The notes beneath the pieces were generated by a model that saw nothing but the letters and a program-made list of their open reading frames with translations, ran no database searches and was not told where the DNA came from. A program made the position numbers and the translations under genes. From Treponema sp. OMZ 838 (GTDB taxonomy: Bacteria > Spirochaetota > Spirochaetia > Treponematales > Treponemataceae), in NCBI RefSeq assembly GCF_000775995.1, contig NZ_CP009227.1:1736001-1800000 (forward strand): a stretch of 64,000 nt of DNA. The letters are read 5' to 3'. Below are positions 8,754-16,788 of the stretch, piece after piece (position 1 is the first letter of the stretch; each line of letters opens with the position of its first letter).

Positions 8754-9224
8754 TCATTCCTCCACCAATTCCCCGCAGGGGCTGCCGTCGTCGGCAAAGA
8801 CATAGTTGCTAAAGAGCTCACCTACTTCATACCAAACGATTCCCATCTGTATAGTCTCTTCCTCTCCTCCATCTATATCTATACCGCAAATAAAAAAGAA
8901 AGAACCATCTTCTTTATGTTGTACCCATCCGCCGTGTTTTTTAATTGCTTCCAGCACTTTTTTATTGCTTTCAAACGGCTTGTATTTCGGTTCGGCGGGC
9001 GGTTTGATAAGATAGGCAAATAAGTAAGCTACGTCAGCATATCCATATGAACCCATAAAGCGTTTGGGTGAACTTTCATCTCCTATGCTGGTCAATGTTG
9101 CTGGGCTCTTCGTTTTAACAAATGCTTTCAAATCTTGCACCGTATTCGCAAAAATACATTTACTCCCCACCTTCAATTCATCCGCATTAACCGCGGTGTA
9201 TACTCTCGATTTGTCAAATTCCAT
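8754..9224 (-). CDS. Hypothetical phage protein (156 aa)
   Basis: Soluble, mixed alpha/beta, with no signal peptide. The first ~50 residues (SRVYTAVNADELKVGSKC) look like a small beta domain often seen in accessory proteins of Firmicutes and spirochaete phages. No family is recognised with confidence. It ends three bases before the Zn-ribbon gene in a tightly packed minus-strand run of small genes (8481-10571). Confidence 0.55.
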   Translation of the reverse strand: MEFDKSRVYTAVNADELKVGSKCIFANTVQDLKAFVKTKSPATLTSIGDESSPKRFMGSYGYADVAYLFAYLIKPPAEPKYKPFESNKKVLEAIKKHGGWVQHKEDGSFFFICGIDIDGGEEETIQMGIVWYEVGELFSNYVFADDGSPCGELVEE

Positions 9225-9227
9225 GAT

Positions 9228-9542
9228 TTATGCCTCCTCATTTTTATAGTGCTTTTCAATACGGTTAAATACATCTTGCGCAGTTAAAAAACCAAGCACA
9301 TCATCGTCTGTGTCAAGTCTTTCCTTTTCAGTCATAAGACCTTGTATTTCAAGTAAATCCTTCCGACGACCATAGCTAAAGTCATGCTCAATGACAGAGC
9401 AGACCGCGCCATCAGAGCATGGATACACGATATGAAAACCGCCGTGCAGTTCGCTAAAATCAAAAGGTATCTTTGCTTTTTCAAGCATATCTTTTAGCTT
9501 AAAAATTTCATTGTATTTTTGTTTGTTCACCATTTCCTTCAT
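9228..9542 (-). CDS. Hypothetical phage protein (104 aa)
   Basis: A 104-residue soluble protein with a helical N-terminus and a beta-rich middle (HGGFHIVYPCSDGAVCSV). Two ATGs, at 9542 and 9533, are possible; the second has better spacing from the AGAGGG element. Function unknown. It belongs to the run of small genes between the replication and packaging blocks. Confidence 0.55.
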   Translation of the reverse strand: MKEMVNKQKYNEIFKLKDMLEKAKIPFDFSELHGGFHIVYPCSDGAVCSVIEHDFSYGRRKDLLEIQGLMTEKERLDTDDDVLGFLTAQDVFNRIEKHYKNEEA

Positions 9543-9548
9543 CCCTCT

Positions 9549-9749
9549 TTAAAGCGCTTTGTCAGGACATCCATGATAATTTCTCGTACTGCAAGAATAT
9601 TTTTTGTCTTGATAACTGCAATCTTCACCAGCAATACTGCGACCGTAATGGGTATAGCGGTGCGGAGCAAAACATGGACGCTTTACACATTCCTTGTCAG
9701 ACACATCACAAATAACTCTTTTCCCTTCTATTTTTATTTTAATCTCCAT
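9549..9749 (-). CDS. Small Cys-rich phage protein (66 aa)
   Basis: Six cysteines in 66 residues (C14, C21, C26, C44, C53, C61 approximately) suggest a metal site or a disulfide-rich fold, but the spacing matches no family I can name. There is no signal peptide. It is tightly packed between neighbours on both sides. Confidence 0.5.
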   Translation of the reverse strand: MEIKIKIEGKRVICDVSDKECVKRPCFAPHRYTHYGRSIAGEDCSYQDKKYSCSTRNYHGCPDKAL

Positions 9750-9752
9750 GAT

Positions 9753-10037
9753 TTATTCCTCCTCGCTTTTGTAAAAATCTTCATTATGCCTTGTTACCGT
9801 TGATTGTGCTTCCGCAATAGATTCAATCTCTTTTTCGCATAGTCCTAAATATACAGCCTCTGTGCTTCTCAAATTCTCAAATTCCATATTTGATAAGTCT
9901 TTAGTAGCTTCCAAAAGAATATCGAAGACATCATTCTTTTTCTTTGCCCAAACTTCTACTTCTTTGGTAGTGATCGTTTTTTGGATATACGCCGAATACC
10001 GCTTAAACCCTTTTGCTTTCATTTCTTCGATTGTCAT
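9753..10037 (-). CDS. Hypothetical phage protein (94 aa)
   Basis: A charged helical protein (MTIEEMKAKGFKRYSAYIQK...). The opening resembles small phage regulators that begin with an amphipathic helix, but no family is assignable. It ends three bases before the Cys-rich gene. Confidence 0.5.
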   Translation of the reverse strand: MTIEEMKAKGFKRYSAYIQKTITTKEVEVWAKKKNDVFDILLEATKDLSNMEFENLRSTEAVYLGLCEKEIESIAEAQSTVTRHNEDFYKSEEE

Positions 10038-10050
10038 TTTGTTTTTTCTC

Positions 10051-10242
10051 CTATTGTTTTATTCTGTTTCTTATTTGGTGCAGATATGCCGTTGGTAAAA
10101 ATACATGTTGAAGCATACATTCAGAACTGCAATAGTACAGTGGAATACGCAGTTTCCCATCAGCTGATACCCATTCGCCGCTTTCTTGCTTTCCTTTCGG
10201 AATAGGGCTGCCACAGATTGTGCAATATCGTTGTTTCATCAT
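10051..10242 (-). CDS. Small Zn-ribbon phage protein (63 aa)
   Basis: Contains CTICGSPIPKGK near the N-terminus and YYCSSECMLQH later, a four-cysteine ribbon similar to the MYND/TRASH-like metal sites seen in small phage proteins. Probably nucleic-acid or protein binding. It is followed on the minus strand by the 94-residue gene and preceded within three bases by the ASCH gene. Confidence 0.6.
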   Translation of the reverse strand: MMKQRYCTICGSPIPKGKQESGEWVSADGKLRIPLYYCSSECMLQHVFLPTAYLHQIRNRIKQ

Positions 10243-10244
10243 TT

Positions 10245-10571
10245 TTACTTTACCTCCGTAACATTAGTGATATGTATGGCATACACCGGTTTATCGATAT
10301 GTAAATCCGTATCTTTACCGTCTACAATTTCAATCTTTGTAATCCATGCCTTTAGTATTTCTTTTGTATAGCCTAAGCGAAAAATGCAGGGGGCAGGAAA
10401 ATTATCAAAGATATGTGGCTTCTTATCAAAATCCCAATGATGTTCCCCATATTTTAAAACAGTGAGGGAAATCCTTTGCGTCCAATACGGTTTTATTTCC
10501 CGATACTCTACCGTCTTCTCGCCGCTTTTGATTTTTTCATACCATTCTTTTTTCAGTGGAAAAGTTAGCAT
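10245..10571 (-). CDS. ASCH-domain protein
   Basis: The N-terminus LTFPLKKEWYEKIKSGEKT followed by VEYREIKPYW is the ASCH/PUA-like signature in which a Lys and the EYRE segment line an RNA- or nucleotide-binding cleft. Length (108 aa) is usual for the stand-alone phage form. Members bind RNA or hydrolyse modified nucleosides; which applies here cannot be told from sequence alone. It follows the DnaC-like loader in the early operon. Confidence 0.8.
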   Translation of the reverse strand: MLTFPLKKEWYEKIKSGEKTVEYREIKPYWTQRISLTVLKYGEHHWDFDKKPHIFDNFPAPCIFRLGYTKEILKAWITKIEIVDGKDTDLHIDKPVYAIHITNVTEVK

Positions 10572-10591
10572 TTTATTTTTTCTCCTCCTCT

Positions 10592-11350
10592 CTAAATCGC
10601 TTCCGCTTCCCGCAGCTTCGGCCGGTAGCTTTCCCAGAAGAAATTGAACGATTTACCCTTTTCTTTCAGTCGATCAATAACAGAACTGTCAAGCATTGTT
10701 TTTACCCACTCGTAATTACAATTACCCGCAAGCCAGAGCGGGCGATTGCGCTCATACCGTTCGCGGCAAATAAGCGATAAACAGCGCATCTTTGCATCTT
10801 CGTTTTTACCCTTATCGATTTCGTCGATAACAAGAAACGGAATGGTACAGAAATACATCGTCATCTGATATTCTGTTTTCTTTGCTGCATAGCTGTTATA
10901 CGTTGATCGAAGCCTTAGGTCTAAAAGTTCCCATGTTGTATATATTCCGTTGTTGAGTATCGCCGCCGAACTTGCAAGATGACTTTTACCGGTTCCGCCG
11001 TTCCCATACATCAAAACAAACGTATCGCGCGGATTTTTGGCAAGTTCATAAAGGTCATGAAGATATTGCGCCGCTTTTTCATTTACTGGCTCGTAGCTGC
11101 TAAAGCTCTCGTTAAAATATTTGTCTCGAATCCCGATTTTCAGCAGGTGCTTTATTCGCTGTTCCTCAAACTTTTCTCGTTTTTTTTGTTCTTCCCGCTC
11201 TTGCATACACAAAGGGCATTCTGGCGGCTTGGTCGCCCCGTCTAGGTGCATTACCTTCACATTCCCGTGCTTTTCGCAGTGAAAGACTCCCTCTTTGCCG
11301 TGAAAGAGCGGCGTATAGTTTTTTGCTTGCTTTATTTCACATGTACGCAT
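10592..11350 (-). CDS. DnaC-like helicase loader ATPase
   Basis: An AAA+ ATPase of 252 residues. Walker A is YGNGGTGKSHLA near residue 115 and Walker B is FLVIDEIDKG near residue 172. An N-terminal Cys/His cluster (FHCEKHG ... PPECPLC) forms a probable zinc-binding region, as in DnaC/phage loaders. The role is to load the replicative helicase at the phage origin. The gene directly follows a DnaD-like replisome organiser, the usual phage pairing. Confidence 0.85.
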   Translation of the reverse strand: MRTCEIKQAKNYTPLFHGKEGVFHCEKHGNVKVMHLDGATKPPECPLCMQEREEQKKREKFEEQRIKHLLKIGIRDKYFNESFSSYEPVNEKAAQYLHDLYELAKNPRDTFVLMYGNGGTGKSHLASSAAILNNGIYTTWELLDLRLRSTYNSYAAKKTEYQMTMYFCTIPFLVIDEIDKGKNEDAKMRCLSLICRERYERNRPLWLAGNCNYEWVKTMLDSSVIDRLKEKGKSFNFFWESYRPKLREAEAI

Positions 11351-11365
11351 AATTCCTCCTTGAGC

Positions 11366-12220
11366 TTAAAACGGCATCTCTTCTTGAGAGCCGGTTACGT
11401 TGTAGTCAAACCGCTTATTTTTTCCTTCCGGCGGGGATCGTGCGTATTGCTGTTGCATTTGTAAAAATACCTGCGGGTATTTTTTTCGCAATTTTGAGCC
11501 GGATATGATATTTGGGCACCAGAAATTATCCGCCGTTTTTGCCCAGCGGATTACTTTTTCAATGTCTTCATAGCTGCGTTTATCAATACGGCTGAGTTTT
11601 TCTATGTCTTTCGCCCATTGCGTAATATGCTTTTGACTGGTAGTGAAATGAGGGTCTGACTGCCGGTGTAGGTCATAGAGTAGGTGCGCTAAATGCTCCG
11701 CTTGTTCCGGAATTGTTTGTGTTTTTTTAACAGGCGAAGGGTTTACATCCCCGTCCGGTTCTTCCGGCGGGGATACTATTTCATTAACATCACCATTATC
11801 ATTAACATCTACATCTACATCAAGGTTTGTGGTATTCGATGAGGGTTTATAGTACGTGGTACCATAAACCTCTTTTTTAATTTTTGATACAACTTGTTGT
11901 GATACTCCATGTTTTTCAGCGGTTTCTTTTTGCGTTAGTCCATTTTTTAAGTCATCACAAATACTATCTTGTACTTCTTGCGGTATTTCAGGCCGTCCGC
12001 CTCTTTTCCCGTCTTCGGTGTTTTTTATGCGGCGGGCTTTGGCATTGTCTATAGCTTCTTGTATTGGAAGCCATGCGCACGCCTCAAGCCCTGTAAAATC
12101 AGGTTCCGTACCGTAAAGCCCGTATTCAATAATTGCTTCATAAAACTGATAGCGCAATTCTTTGTCTAATAGTTTTAATTGTTTTGCAAATGTTTCATAA
12201 AAGATAAAACTTTCCGCCAT
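11366..12220 (-). CDS. DnaD-like phage replication initiator
   Basis: A 284-residue protein. The N-terminal ~80 residues (SFIFYETFAKQLKLLDKELR, GLYGTEPDF) match the DUF6291-type domain at the start of many phage replisome organisers. A helix-turn-helix follows (GLTQKETAEKHGVSQQVVSK), then an acidic repeat linker (LDVDVDVNDNGDVNE) encoded by an ACATCT microsatellite, then a DnaD-like C-terminal domain with KVIRWAKTADNFWCPNIIS. I infer that it binds the phage origin and recruits the loader encoded next. Confidence 0.75.
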   Translation of the reverse strand: MAESFIFYETFAKQLKLLDKELRYQFYEAIIEYGLYGTEPDFTGLEACAWLPIQEAIDNAKARRIKNTEDGKRGGRPEIPQEVQDSICDDLKNGLTQKETAEKHGVSQQVVSKIKKEVYGTTYYKPSSNTTNLDVDVDVNDNGDVNEIVSPPEEPDGDVNPSPVKKTQTIPEQAEHLAHLLYDLHRQSDPHFTTSQKHITQWAKDIEKLSRIDKRSYEDIEKVIRWAKTADNFWCPNIISGSKLRKKYPQVFLQMQQQYARSPPEGKNKRFDYNVTGSQEEMPF

Positions 12221-12244
12221 ATTGAAACTCCATTATTTTATTGT

Positions 12245-13072
12245 TTACGCATTGATTAACGCTGCTGCGCGTCGTGCTTGCCTTTCTTTTTCTTGCGCCT
12301 CTAATTCTGCTTGAATAAAGAGGTCGCCTTGCGCAAGCGGCAAGAGCTTTTCATAAAAGCCTTTTACATACTCTCGTTTTATTTCAAAGCCGTATCCTTT
12401 CCGGCCGAGGTTTTTACAGGCGAGTAATGTTGTGCCGCTTCCGGCGCACGGATCGATTACGACATCGTTTATGTCGGTAAAGGTGCGGATTAAATGTTCC
12501 AGTAATTTAAGCGGTTTTTGCGTCGGGTGAATTTTCGGCGTTGCTGTATCGCGCTCAAAGTCCATGCAATTAAAAATCATCTTGCCGTTATTGTTGAATT
12601 TAGGCAGTTTATCCCGATAAAAAATGAGCCCATATTCACAATTACCGACAATACGCATATTCGCTTTTAATACTTGCGCGGAAAAATTCTTCCGAAATAC
12701 CAGATTGATATAATTGTTAAACCCGTACTGCTTTGCCGCTTCAATCAATTCAAATTGCTGTTCAAACGCGCAAAATAACATCATACACGGGGCTTTTCCT
12801 TTTGCTTTCGGCTCTTTGATTAAAAGATTGTTGCAAAAGTGGAAAAATTCAGCAATTCTAAAACCCGCCTTGCTATCGGTGTCAAAAAATGAAGAACGCG
12901 CGTTTTTACTTTCTCCGTTTTTATTGTCCCCGCCGATGTACCAACTTGGATTAGAACCGTATGCGTTCGCTCCAAGCTGATACGGTAAATCGGATAATAC
13001 GAGCTGTGCTTTTTCTATATAATGCGCTTTCCAATTTTGAAATGAATCATGATAGAGTTGTATCCGTTCCAT
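12245..13072 (-). CDS. Phage DNA methyltransferase (beta class)
   Basis: A 275-residue amino-methyltransferase. Motif IV comes first, as SDLPYQL rather than the usual (D/S)PPY, then a recognition region, then motif I DPCAGSGTTLLA near residue 222. IHPTQKPLKLLEHLI upstream of motif I is the standard phage/RM-type beta-class feature. It probably modifies adenine or cytosine to protect phage DNA. No restriction enzyme is adjacent, so it is an orphan. The C-terminus is a charged helix. Confidence 0.85.
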   Translation of the reverse strand: MERIQLYHDSFQNWKAHYIEKAQLVLSDLPYQLGANAYGSNPSWYIGGDNKNGESKNARSSFFDTDSKAGFRIAEFFHFCNNLLIKEPKAKGKAPCMMLFCAFEQQFELIEAAKQYGFNNYINLVFRKNFSAQVLKANMRIVGNCEYGLIFYRDKLPKFNNNGKMIFNCMDFERDTATPKIHPTQKPLKLLEHLIRTFTDINDVVIDPCAGSGTTLLACKNLGRKGYGFEIKREYVKGFYEKLLPLAQGDLFIQAELEAQEKERQARRAAALINA

Positions 13073-13140
13073 TTATTCGTATCCATTCACTTATTTTGAA
13101 ATACTCCCCGCCGATATAAAAGCAGCAGGGAGTAAAGGTG

Positions 13141-13881
13141 TTAAGCAATCACCGATACTTTGATATGTTCTTTCAAGTATGCAGCAATCCGTAAGCGCGC
13201 TTCATTGCGCCATGCTCCGCCATCAGCTTCGAACAACGCAGCTTGTACCGCTCCGTTATCACCAGTTCTGATACGCAATAAAAATTGACTTTCAGGCTGC
13301 GCAATTTCTCTGAATGTTCGATACGGAGAAAGACGAACAATCGGCTTTATCTCTCCCTTTTCTTTCAAGGCACCGCTCATGCCTCTTTTGACGGTTACAT
13401 GCTGCGTAATACCGTCATCATCCGTATCGGCCGTGTCAGCTTGCACTATTTTTGAAACCATCAGCGCAACATAATTAAAATCATCGCCCTCTTTCTTTTC
13501 AAAAAGAGAATGTAATTTGATGATAAATTCTTCTTGCGGCATAAACTGTCCAAATGGGAAAGTCTGCATGTAATTATCAAGCCTCGCGTTTACAAGCACC
13601 TCTCGAGCTCTCTCTTCTCCCGAAAGAGCAGAGCACAACATAACTCTTTCGGGATCGTCAACAACAGCAGTGTAATAATTTTCAAAATCGAGATCATCAA
13701 TATTCCTCTCGATAAAATCAACAAACCCTGTAAGTGTTGAAATCTCGATAGCAGACGCCTTAGGCTCATACAGTACGGGTTCTAAATCCTGCGCACTGTA
13801 TGTTTTACCATCTACCTGTACGGCATAGCTGTCTTTTACCAGCTGTTCAATCTTTTCGATTGCTTCTTTTCCAAAATCCAT
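13141..13881 (-). CDS. Hypothetical phage protein, DUF2303-like
   Basis: A 246-residue soluble protein. The plan (N-terminal helix, TGFVDFIERNID segment, then FPFGQFMPQEEFIIKLHSLF, then beta-rich C-terminus) resembles conserved proteins in early phage operons, often of the DUF2303 kind. Function is not known. It lies immediately after the 110-residue gene (4-base gap) and before the methyltransferase. Confidence 0.65.
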   Translation of the reverse strand: MDFGKEAIEKIEQLVKDSYAVQVDGKTYSAQDLEPVLYEPKASAIEISTLTGFVDFIERNIDDLDFENYYTAVVDDPERVMLCSALSGEERAREVLVNARLDNYMQTFPFGQFMPQEEFIIKLHSLFEKKEGDDFNYVALMVSKIVQADTADTDDDGITQHVTVKRGMSGALKEKGEIKPIVRLSPYRTFREIAQPESQFLLRIRTGDNGAVQAALFEADGGAWRNEARLRIAAYLKEHIKVSVIA

Positions 13882-13885
13882 ACGT

Positions 13886-14218
13886 TTAACCTCCTATGGC
13901 AGCTACTGTGCCAGCTTTAAAATCGAGCGATTGCTGCTTCGGATCATCTTCAAAAGCGGCAAGCTCCCCATTGTCGGTATCAAAGAAGATGACCGTTTCC
14001 GCCGGTTTAATCGGAGCGAGACTAGACGTAACCGATATATGTACGGTTGCTACTCGCCGCGTCTTTTCCGGTTTTACTTTCAACTCAATTTTGATACTTC
14101 GCGCTGCTTCCGGCTTGGTATTCTCATCGTTCACGTTTGCAAGTAGTTTTTCATACTCTGCATTGAACAAGTCGATCACCGCACCGCCATTAAGTGTTTG
14201 CAATGCGACCTTTTCCAT
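13886..14218 (-). CDS. Phage protein of the so-called 'replication terminator' family
   Basis: A 110-residue protein resembling a short phage family often annotated as replication terminator protein: LQTLNGGAVIDLFNAEYEKL at the start, RSIKIELKVKPEKTRR in the middle, TSSLAPIKPAETVIF later. The annotation is historical; no biochemical role is established as far as I know. GAGGGGG is the ribosome-binding site. It is paired with the DUF2303-like gene. Confidence 0.6.
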   Translation of the reverse strand: MEKVALQTLNGGAVIDLFNAEYEKLLANVNDENTKPEAARSIKIELKVKPEKTRRVATVHISVTSSLAPIKPAETVIFFDTDNGELAAFEDDPKQQSLDFKAGTVAAIGG

Positions 14219-14282
14219 AACACACCCCCTCGCCGTCTCATCCGGCGTGTACTATTTGTTTTATAACCCGCTTACGGAGTCG

Positions 14283-14462
14283 TTAAATCCTTCCGCTTTC
14301 TTCATTACGCGCAAGGAATGCAACATGGCGCATTTCTGCGATTTTGTTCTGATAGTGCCGATACACATTCCGCCAAAAGATGTACATATTCTCATCTTCA
14401 TGGAAGTAATTCATTTGCCGTATCGCATTATCACGATATGCAATTAAATAAGCCTGTGTCAT
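14283..14462 (-). CDS. Small hypothetical phage protein (59 aa)
   Basis: A complete frame of 59 codons from ATG at 14462 to TAA at 14283. A strong GAGGAG ribosome-binding site lies six bases upstream. The product is helical with many aromatic and Asn residues (MTQAYLIAYRDNAIRQMNYF...FWRNVYRHYQN). Function unknown. It directly follows the frameshifted gene and closes an otherwise empty gap of ~280 bases. Confidence 0.6.
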   Translation of the reverse strand: MTQAYLIAYRDNAIRQMNYFHEDENMYIFWRNVYRHYQNKIAEMRHVAFLARNEESGRI

Positions 14463-14475
14463 ACATTTCTCCTCG

Positions 14476-14966
14476 CTATGAATAAAGCGCGTTTGTCATA
14501 TCGCAGTAGATAATCGCTGCGTCGATTTTCCGATGATAAAAAAGTTCATACTGCACCCGTTTATAAAGGTATGCCGTGTAGCTTTTTTTATATAGAACGT
14601 CGGCCGCTTTAAGTATTGTTCGATAATGTAGCTTGAGGCGCTATGCGCTTTCTCGCTCCGCTCCATCCGCGCAAGGCTTTGAAGGTGCCGGTTCGATCCC
14701 GCGAACTTGTTAATCATTTTAAGCGCAACTCTCACCCCGAGCCGGTACATATCGGCAAGCGCTTTTGTATCGTTATCTATGATGTAGCGTTTTTGCATAT
14801 TCATAAATCTTTGATTGTCTGTTTGCGCTTCGCTGTAGTACGGAATATCGAACAATAACGGAAGCTGCCTACTGTCTATCCGTTTGATATTTGAGCGCCT
14901 CCCGCTCGTAAATCGCTTTACAAAGCGCAATACAAGCGCCCTCGTTTCGGCTAATGTCAAGCGCAC
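14476..14966 (-). pseudogene. Hypothetical phage gene interrupted by a homopolymer frameshift
   Basis: The zero frame (14496-14966) encodes a plausible helical protein up to ...EQYLKRPTFYIKK, reaches a run of seven A at about 14583-14589 (minus strand), and then ends in low-quality text. A -1 shift at A AAA AAA continues for 37 codons as protein-like sequence (SYTAYLYKRVQYELFYHRK) to a TAG at 14476, just before the next gene's ribosome-binding site. The run matches a slippery heptamer, so the cause could be programmed frameshifting, a mutation or a sequencing error. The start is uncertain: the ATG at 14966 overlaps the upstream gene by 98 bases, and a TTG at 14855 would avoid that. Function unknown. 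Confidence 0.5.
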
Positions 14967-15171
14967 CGTTGCACCGCAAGCTACACGTCATGCCGATATT
15001 TAAAATATGGTCGATAATAAAATCGCCGTATTTTGCACGGTTTGATTTTGTGTTGCCAATCCGGTGCGCCCCTTGCAACGCTCCACACAAAGGACGCTGC
15101 CAGCATACTTCACATACCCCGCCGCTTTTTGCCAGTGCATAGCGGCGCTGTTTTTCTTGCTGCTCTGTCAT
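14869..15171 (-). CDS. HNH-like phage protein
   Basis: A 100-residue protein with CEVCWQRPL, then QGAHRIGNTKSNRAKYG, then MTCSLRCNGALDISRN. This C-x2-C, His, C-x3-C-N order is what small HNH-type or zinc-ribbon nucleases show. A role in phage recombination or packaging is possible. The catalytic His-Asn-His set is only partly visible, so activity is uncertain. It lies in the recombination block, four bases after the 143-residue gene. Confidence 0.55.
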   Translation of the reverse strand: MTEQQEKQRRYALAKSGGVCEVCWQRPLCGALQGAHRIGNTKSNRAKYGDFIIDHILNIGMTCSLRCNGALDISRNEGACIALCKAIYEREALKYQTDRQ

Positions 15172-15174
15172 CTG

Positions 15175-15606
15175 TTATTCCTCTTTTAGGATAATGCCTA
15201 AATCAGCGGCTAATAAATGTGCTGCTTCTATTAGATACGCACATTCCTCTGTACTCGCTTTCGATTCACCTTGCGGAACAATCACGCCTTGAAACTCGGT
15301 ATACGGATAGCCGAAACTTTCGCAGGCTATCATTTTAACTGCTGTTTTTACCGTTTCGTAATCGTTGCCGGTGTCCGCGCATATCTGCATGATATGCCCG
15401 TTTAAGTGATGGTTTTGCGAGTGCTCTCCCGTACTGCGCGGCCGACGCGGAGGCGTCAGGGTAACGCTGACATAATCGTTTTTCTTATCGCGGCAATAAG
15501 AAAGGATTTGCCGTATTCCTTCCTTGTCTGCGAGGTTGTTGGGAAGCTCAAAACAAAGATGCCCTTTATTAAAAACTCTATGCAGCGTTACCGTGATGCT
15601 TTTCAT
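15175..15606 (-). CDS. Hypothetical recombination-block protein
   Basis: A 143-residue protein with PRRPRSTGEHSQNHHLNGHI, then VIVPQGESKASTEECAYLIE. The Arg-Ser-x-Gly-x-x-Ser-Gln segment and the conserved Glu/Cys helix recall proteins next to SSB and annealing genes in phages, possibly NinB/Orf-like, but the match is weak. It sits directly after the annealing protein gene, so a role in phage DNA recombination is inferred from context. Confidence 0.5.
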   Translation of the reverse strand: MKSITVTLHRVFNKGHLCFELPNNLADKEGIRQILSYCRDKKNDYVSVTLTPPRRPRSTGEHSQNHHLNGHIMQICADTGNDYETVKTAVKMIACESFGYPYTEFQGVIVPQGESKASTEECAYLIEAAHLLAADLGIILKEE

Positions 15607-15618
15607 GCCTACATTCTC

Positions 15619-16371
15619 TTAAAAAAGCTCCTCAGGCACACCCTTTTGACCTTCTGCAAGCCTCTGTTCATAACCAGCATAAAGAATATCGATCAACTCC
15701 TTTGCGGTGTACCGATCCCGCATTGCACTAAAATCTTTAATATCTTGCAGTGTAAAAACCGGTGTACCGTCTGCATGCTTGCTATGAAATAGCTCGTCCA
15801 GTTGCTCACGTTCGGCGGCAGTTGCTTCCCCACCTTTCAGAGTAAAACCTTGCGGGGCGGCTTGCTGCTTTTGTGGTGTATTCGATTGGCGTTGTGCTTG
15901 CGACTTGCTATTTGACGGCTCCGGCGAGTCGGTATACCTTGTTCCATCCCATCTGCCCTCATAGATTGCCGCTGCAACACCGAGCATTTTAAGGCTGGTA
16001 CTAAAGGCATCCGTTATCGCCATTTTAAACCCTTCATCATTGCTCACGAGCTGCCCTTTCTCAAGCTGAACGAGCTTTGAACCGCCAACACCGATAATAG
16101 GATCGCCCCATGTATCGCCGGTTTTAACGTATACGGCAACTTGCGCAAAACCTAATACTTCGCCGCCCGCTCCGGCTTCCGTCCAAAGCCGCATGATTTC
16201 GTACTTCCAACCGATACCGACAAGTCCGAATGTTTCACTCATTGCCTTATATCGCCATTGCGGATTTATATCTGTTTTACCGGATAATTTGCCGCCGGTG
16301 ATTTTTCGCAACATATTCGCAGGCGGGCGTGATAGCTTGTTATAGATTTCCATTGCGTCCATCATTACCAC
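15619..16371 (-). CDS. Rad52-like single-strand annealing protein
   Basis: A 250-residue protein with GGKLSGKTDINPQWRYKAMS followed by GLVGIGWKYEI, and later FKMAITDAFSTSLKMLGVAA. This is the pattern of the phage Rad52/Rad22 (Sak-type) annealing family. Such proteins coat ssDNA and anneal complementary strands during phage replication and recombination. A Gln/Ser-rich linker at ~160-180 leads to a small helical C-terminal domain. The SSB gene lies four bases upstream, a standard partnership. Confidence 0.7.
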   Translation of the reverse strand: MVMMDAMEIYNKLSRPPANMLRKITGGKLSGKTDINPQWRYKAMSETFGLVGIGWKYEIMRLWTEAGAGGEVLGFAQVAVYVKTGDTWGDPIIGVGGSKLVQLEKGQLVSNDEGFKMAITDAFSTSLKMLGVAAAIYEGRWDGTRYTDSPEPSNSKSQAQRQSNTPQKQQAAPQGFTLKGGEATAAEREQLDELFHSKHADGTPVFTLQDIKDFSAMRDRYTAKELIDILYAGYEQRLAEGQKGVPEELF

Positions 16372-16374
16372 CTC

Positions 16375-16776
16375 CTAAAACGGTATGCACTCGTAATCAT
16401 CTTCACCGGCAGCGGGCGGCGTGCTTACCATACCGCCCATATTGCCATCGCGGGCGCTTCCAAGAAGCTGGATTGTCTTTGCAATGATAACAATCTTGCT
16501 TTTTGTCTGCCCGTCTTTTTGCCAGCGCTGTTGTTGTAGTGTACCGGTAATAGCAACCTGCTTACCCTTATACAGATACCGACACAAACCCTCTCCCTGT
16601 CGTCCATAAAATAATATGTCAAAAAAGCTCGCTCTTTCGCTCCATGAGTTACCGTTTTTGACACTTTCATTTACCGCAAGGTTAAAATTCACAACCGCTG
16701 TACCGCTTTGCAAATATTTGATGTCGGCATCTTTCGCAAGACGCCCGACAAGCGCAACAGAATTAACATCGTTCAT
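16375..16776 (-). CDS. ssb: Single-stranded DNA-binding protein (phage)
   Basis: A 133-residue OB-fold SSB: NSVALVGRLAKDADIKYL at the start, SFFDILFYGRQGE in the middle, GKQVAITGTLQQQRW later. The C-terminus is short and acidic (GEDDYECIPF), with the usual partner-binding tip ending in Pro-Phe. It is phage-encoded, judging by its place between the Gp157-like and annealing protein genes. Confidence 0.92.
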   Translation of the reverse strand: MNDVNSVALVGRLAKDADIKYLQSGTAVVNFNLAVNESVKNGNSWSERASFFDILFYGRQGEGLCRYLYKGKQVAITGTLQQQRWQKDGQTKSKIVIIAKTIQLLGSARDGNMGGMVSTPPAAGEDDYECIPF

Positions 16777-16788
16777 AGCGCGCTCCTT

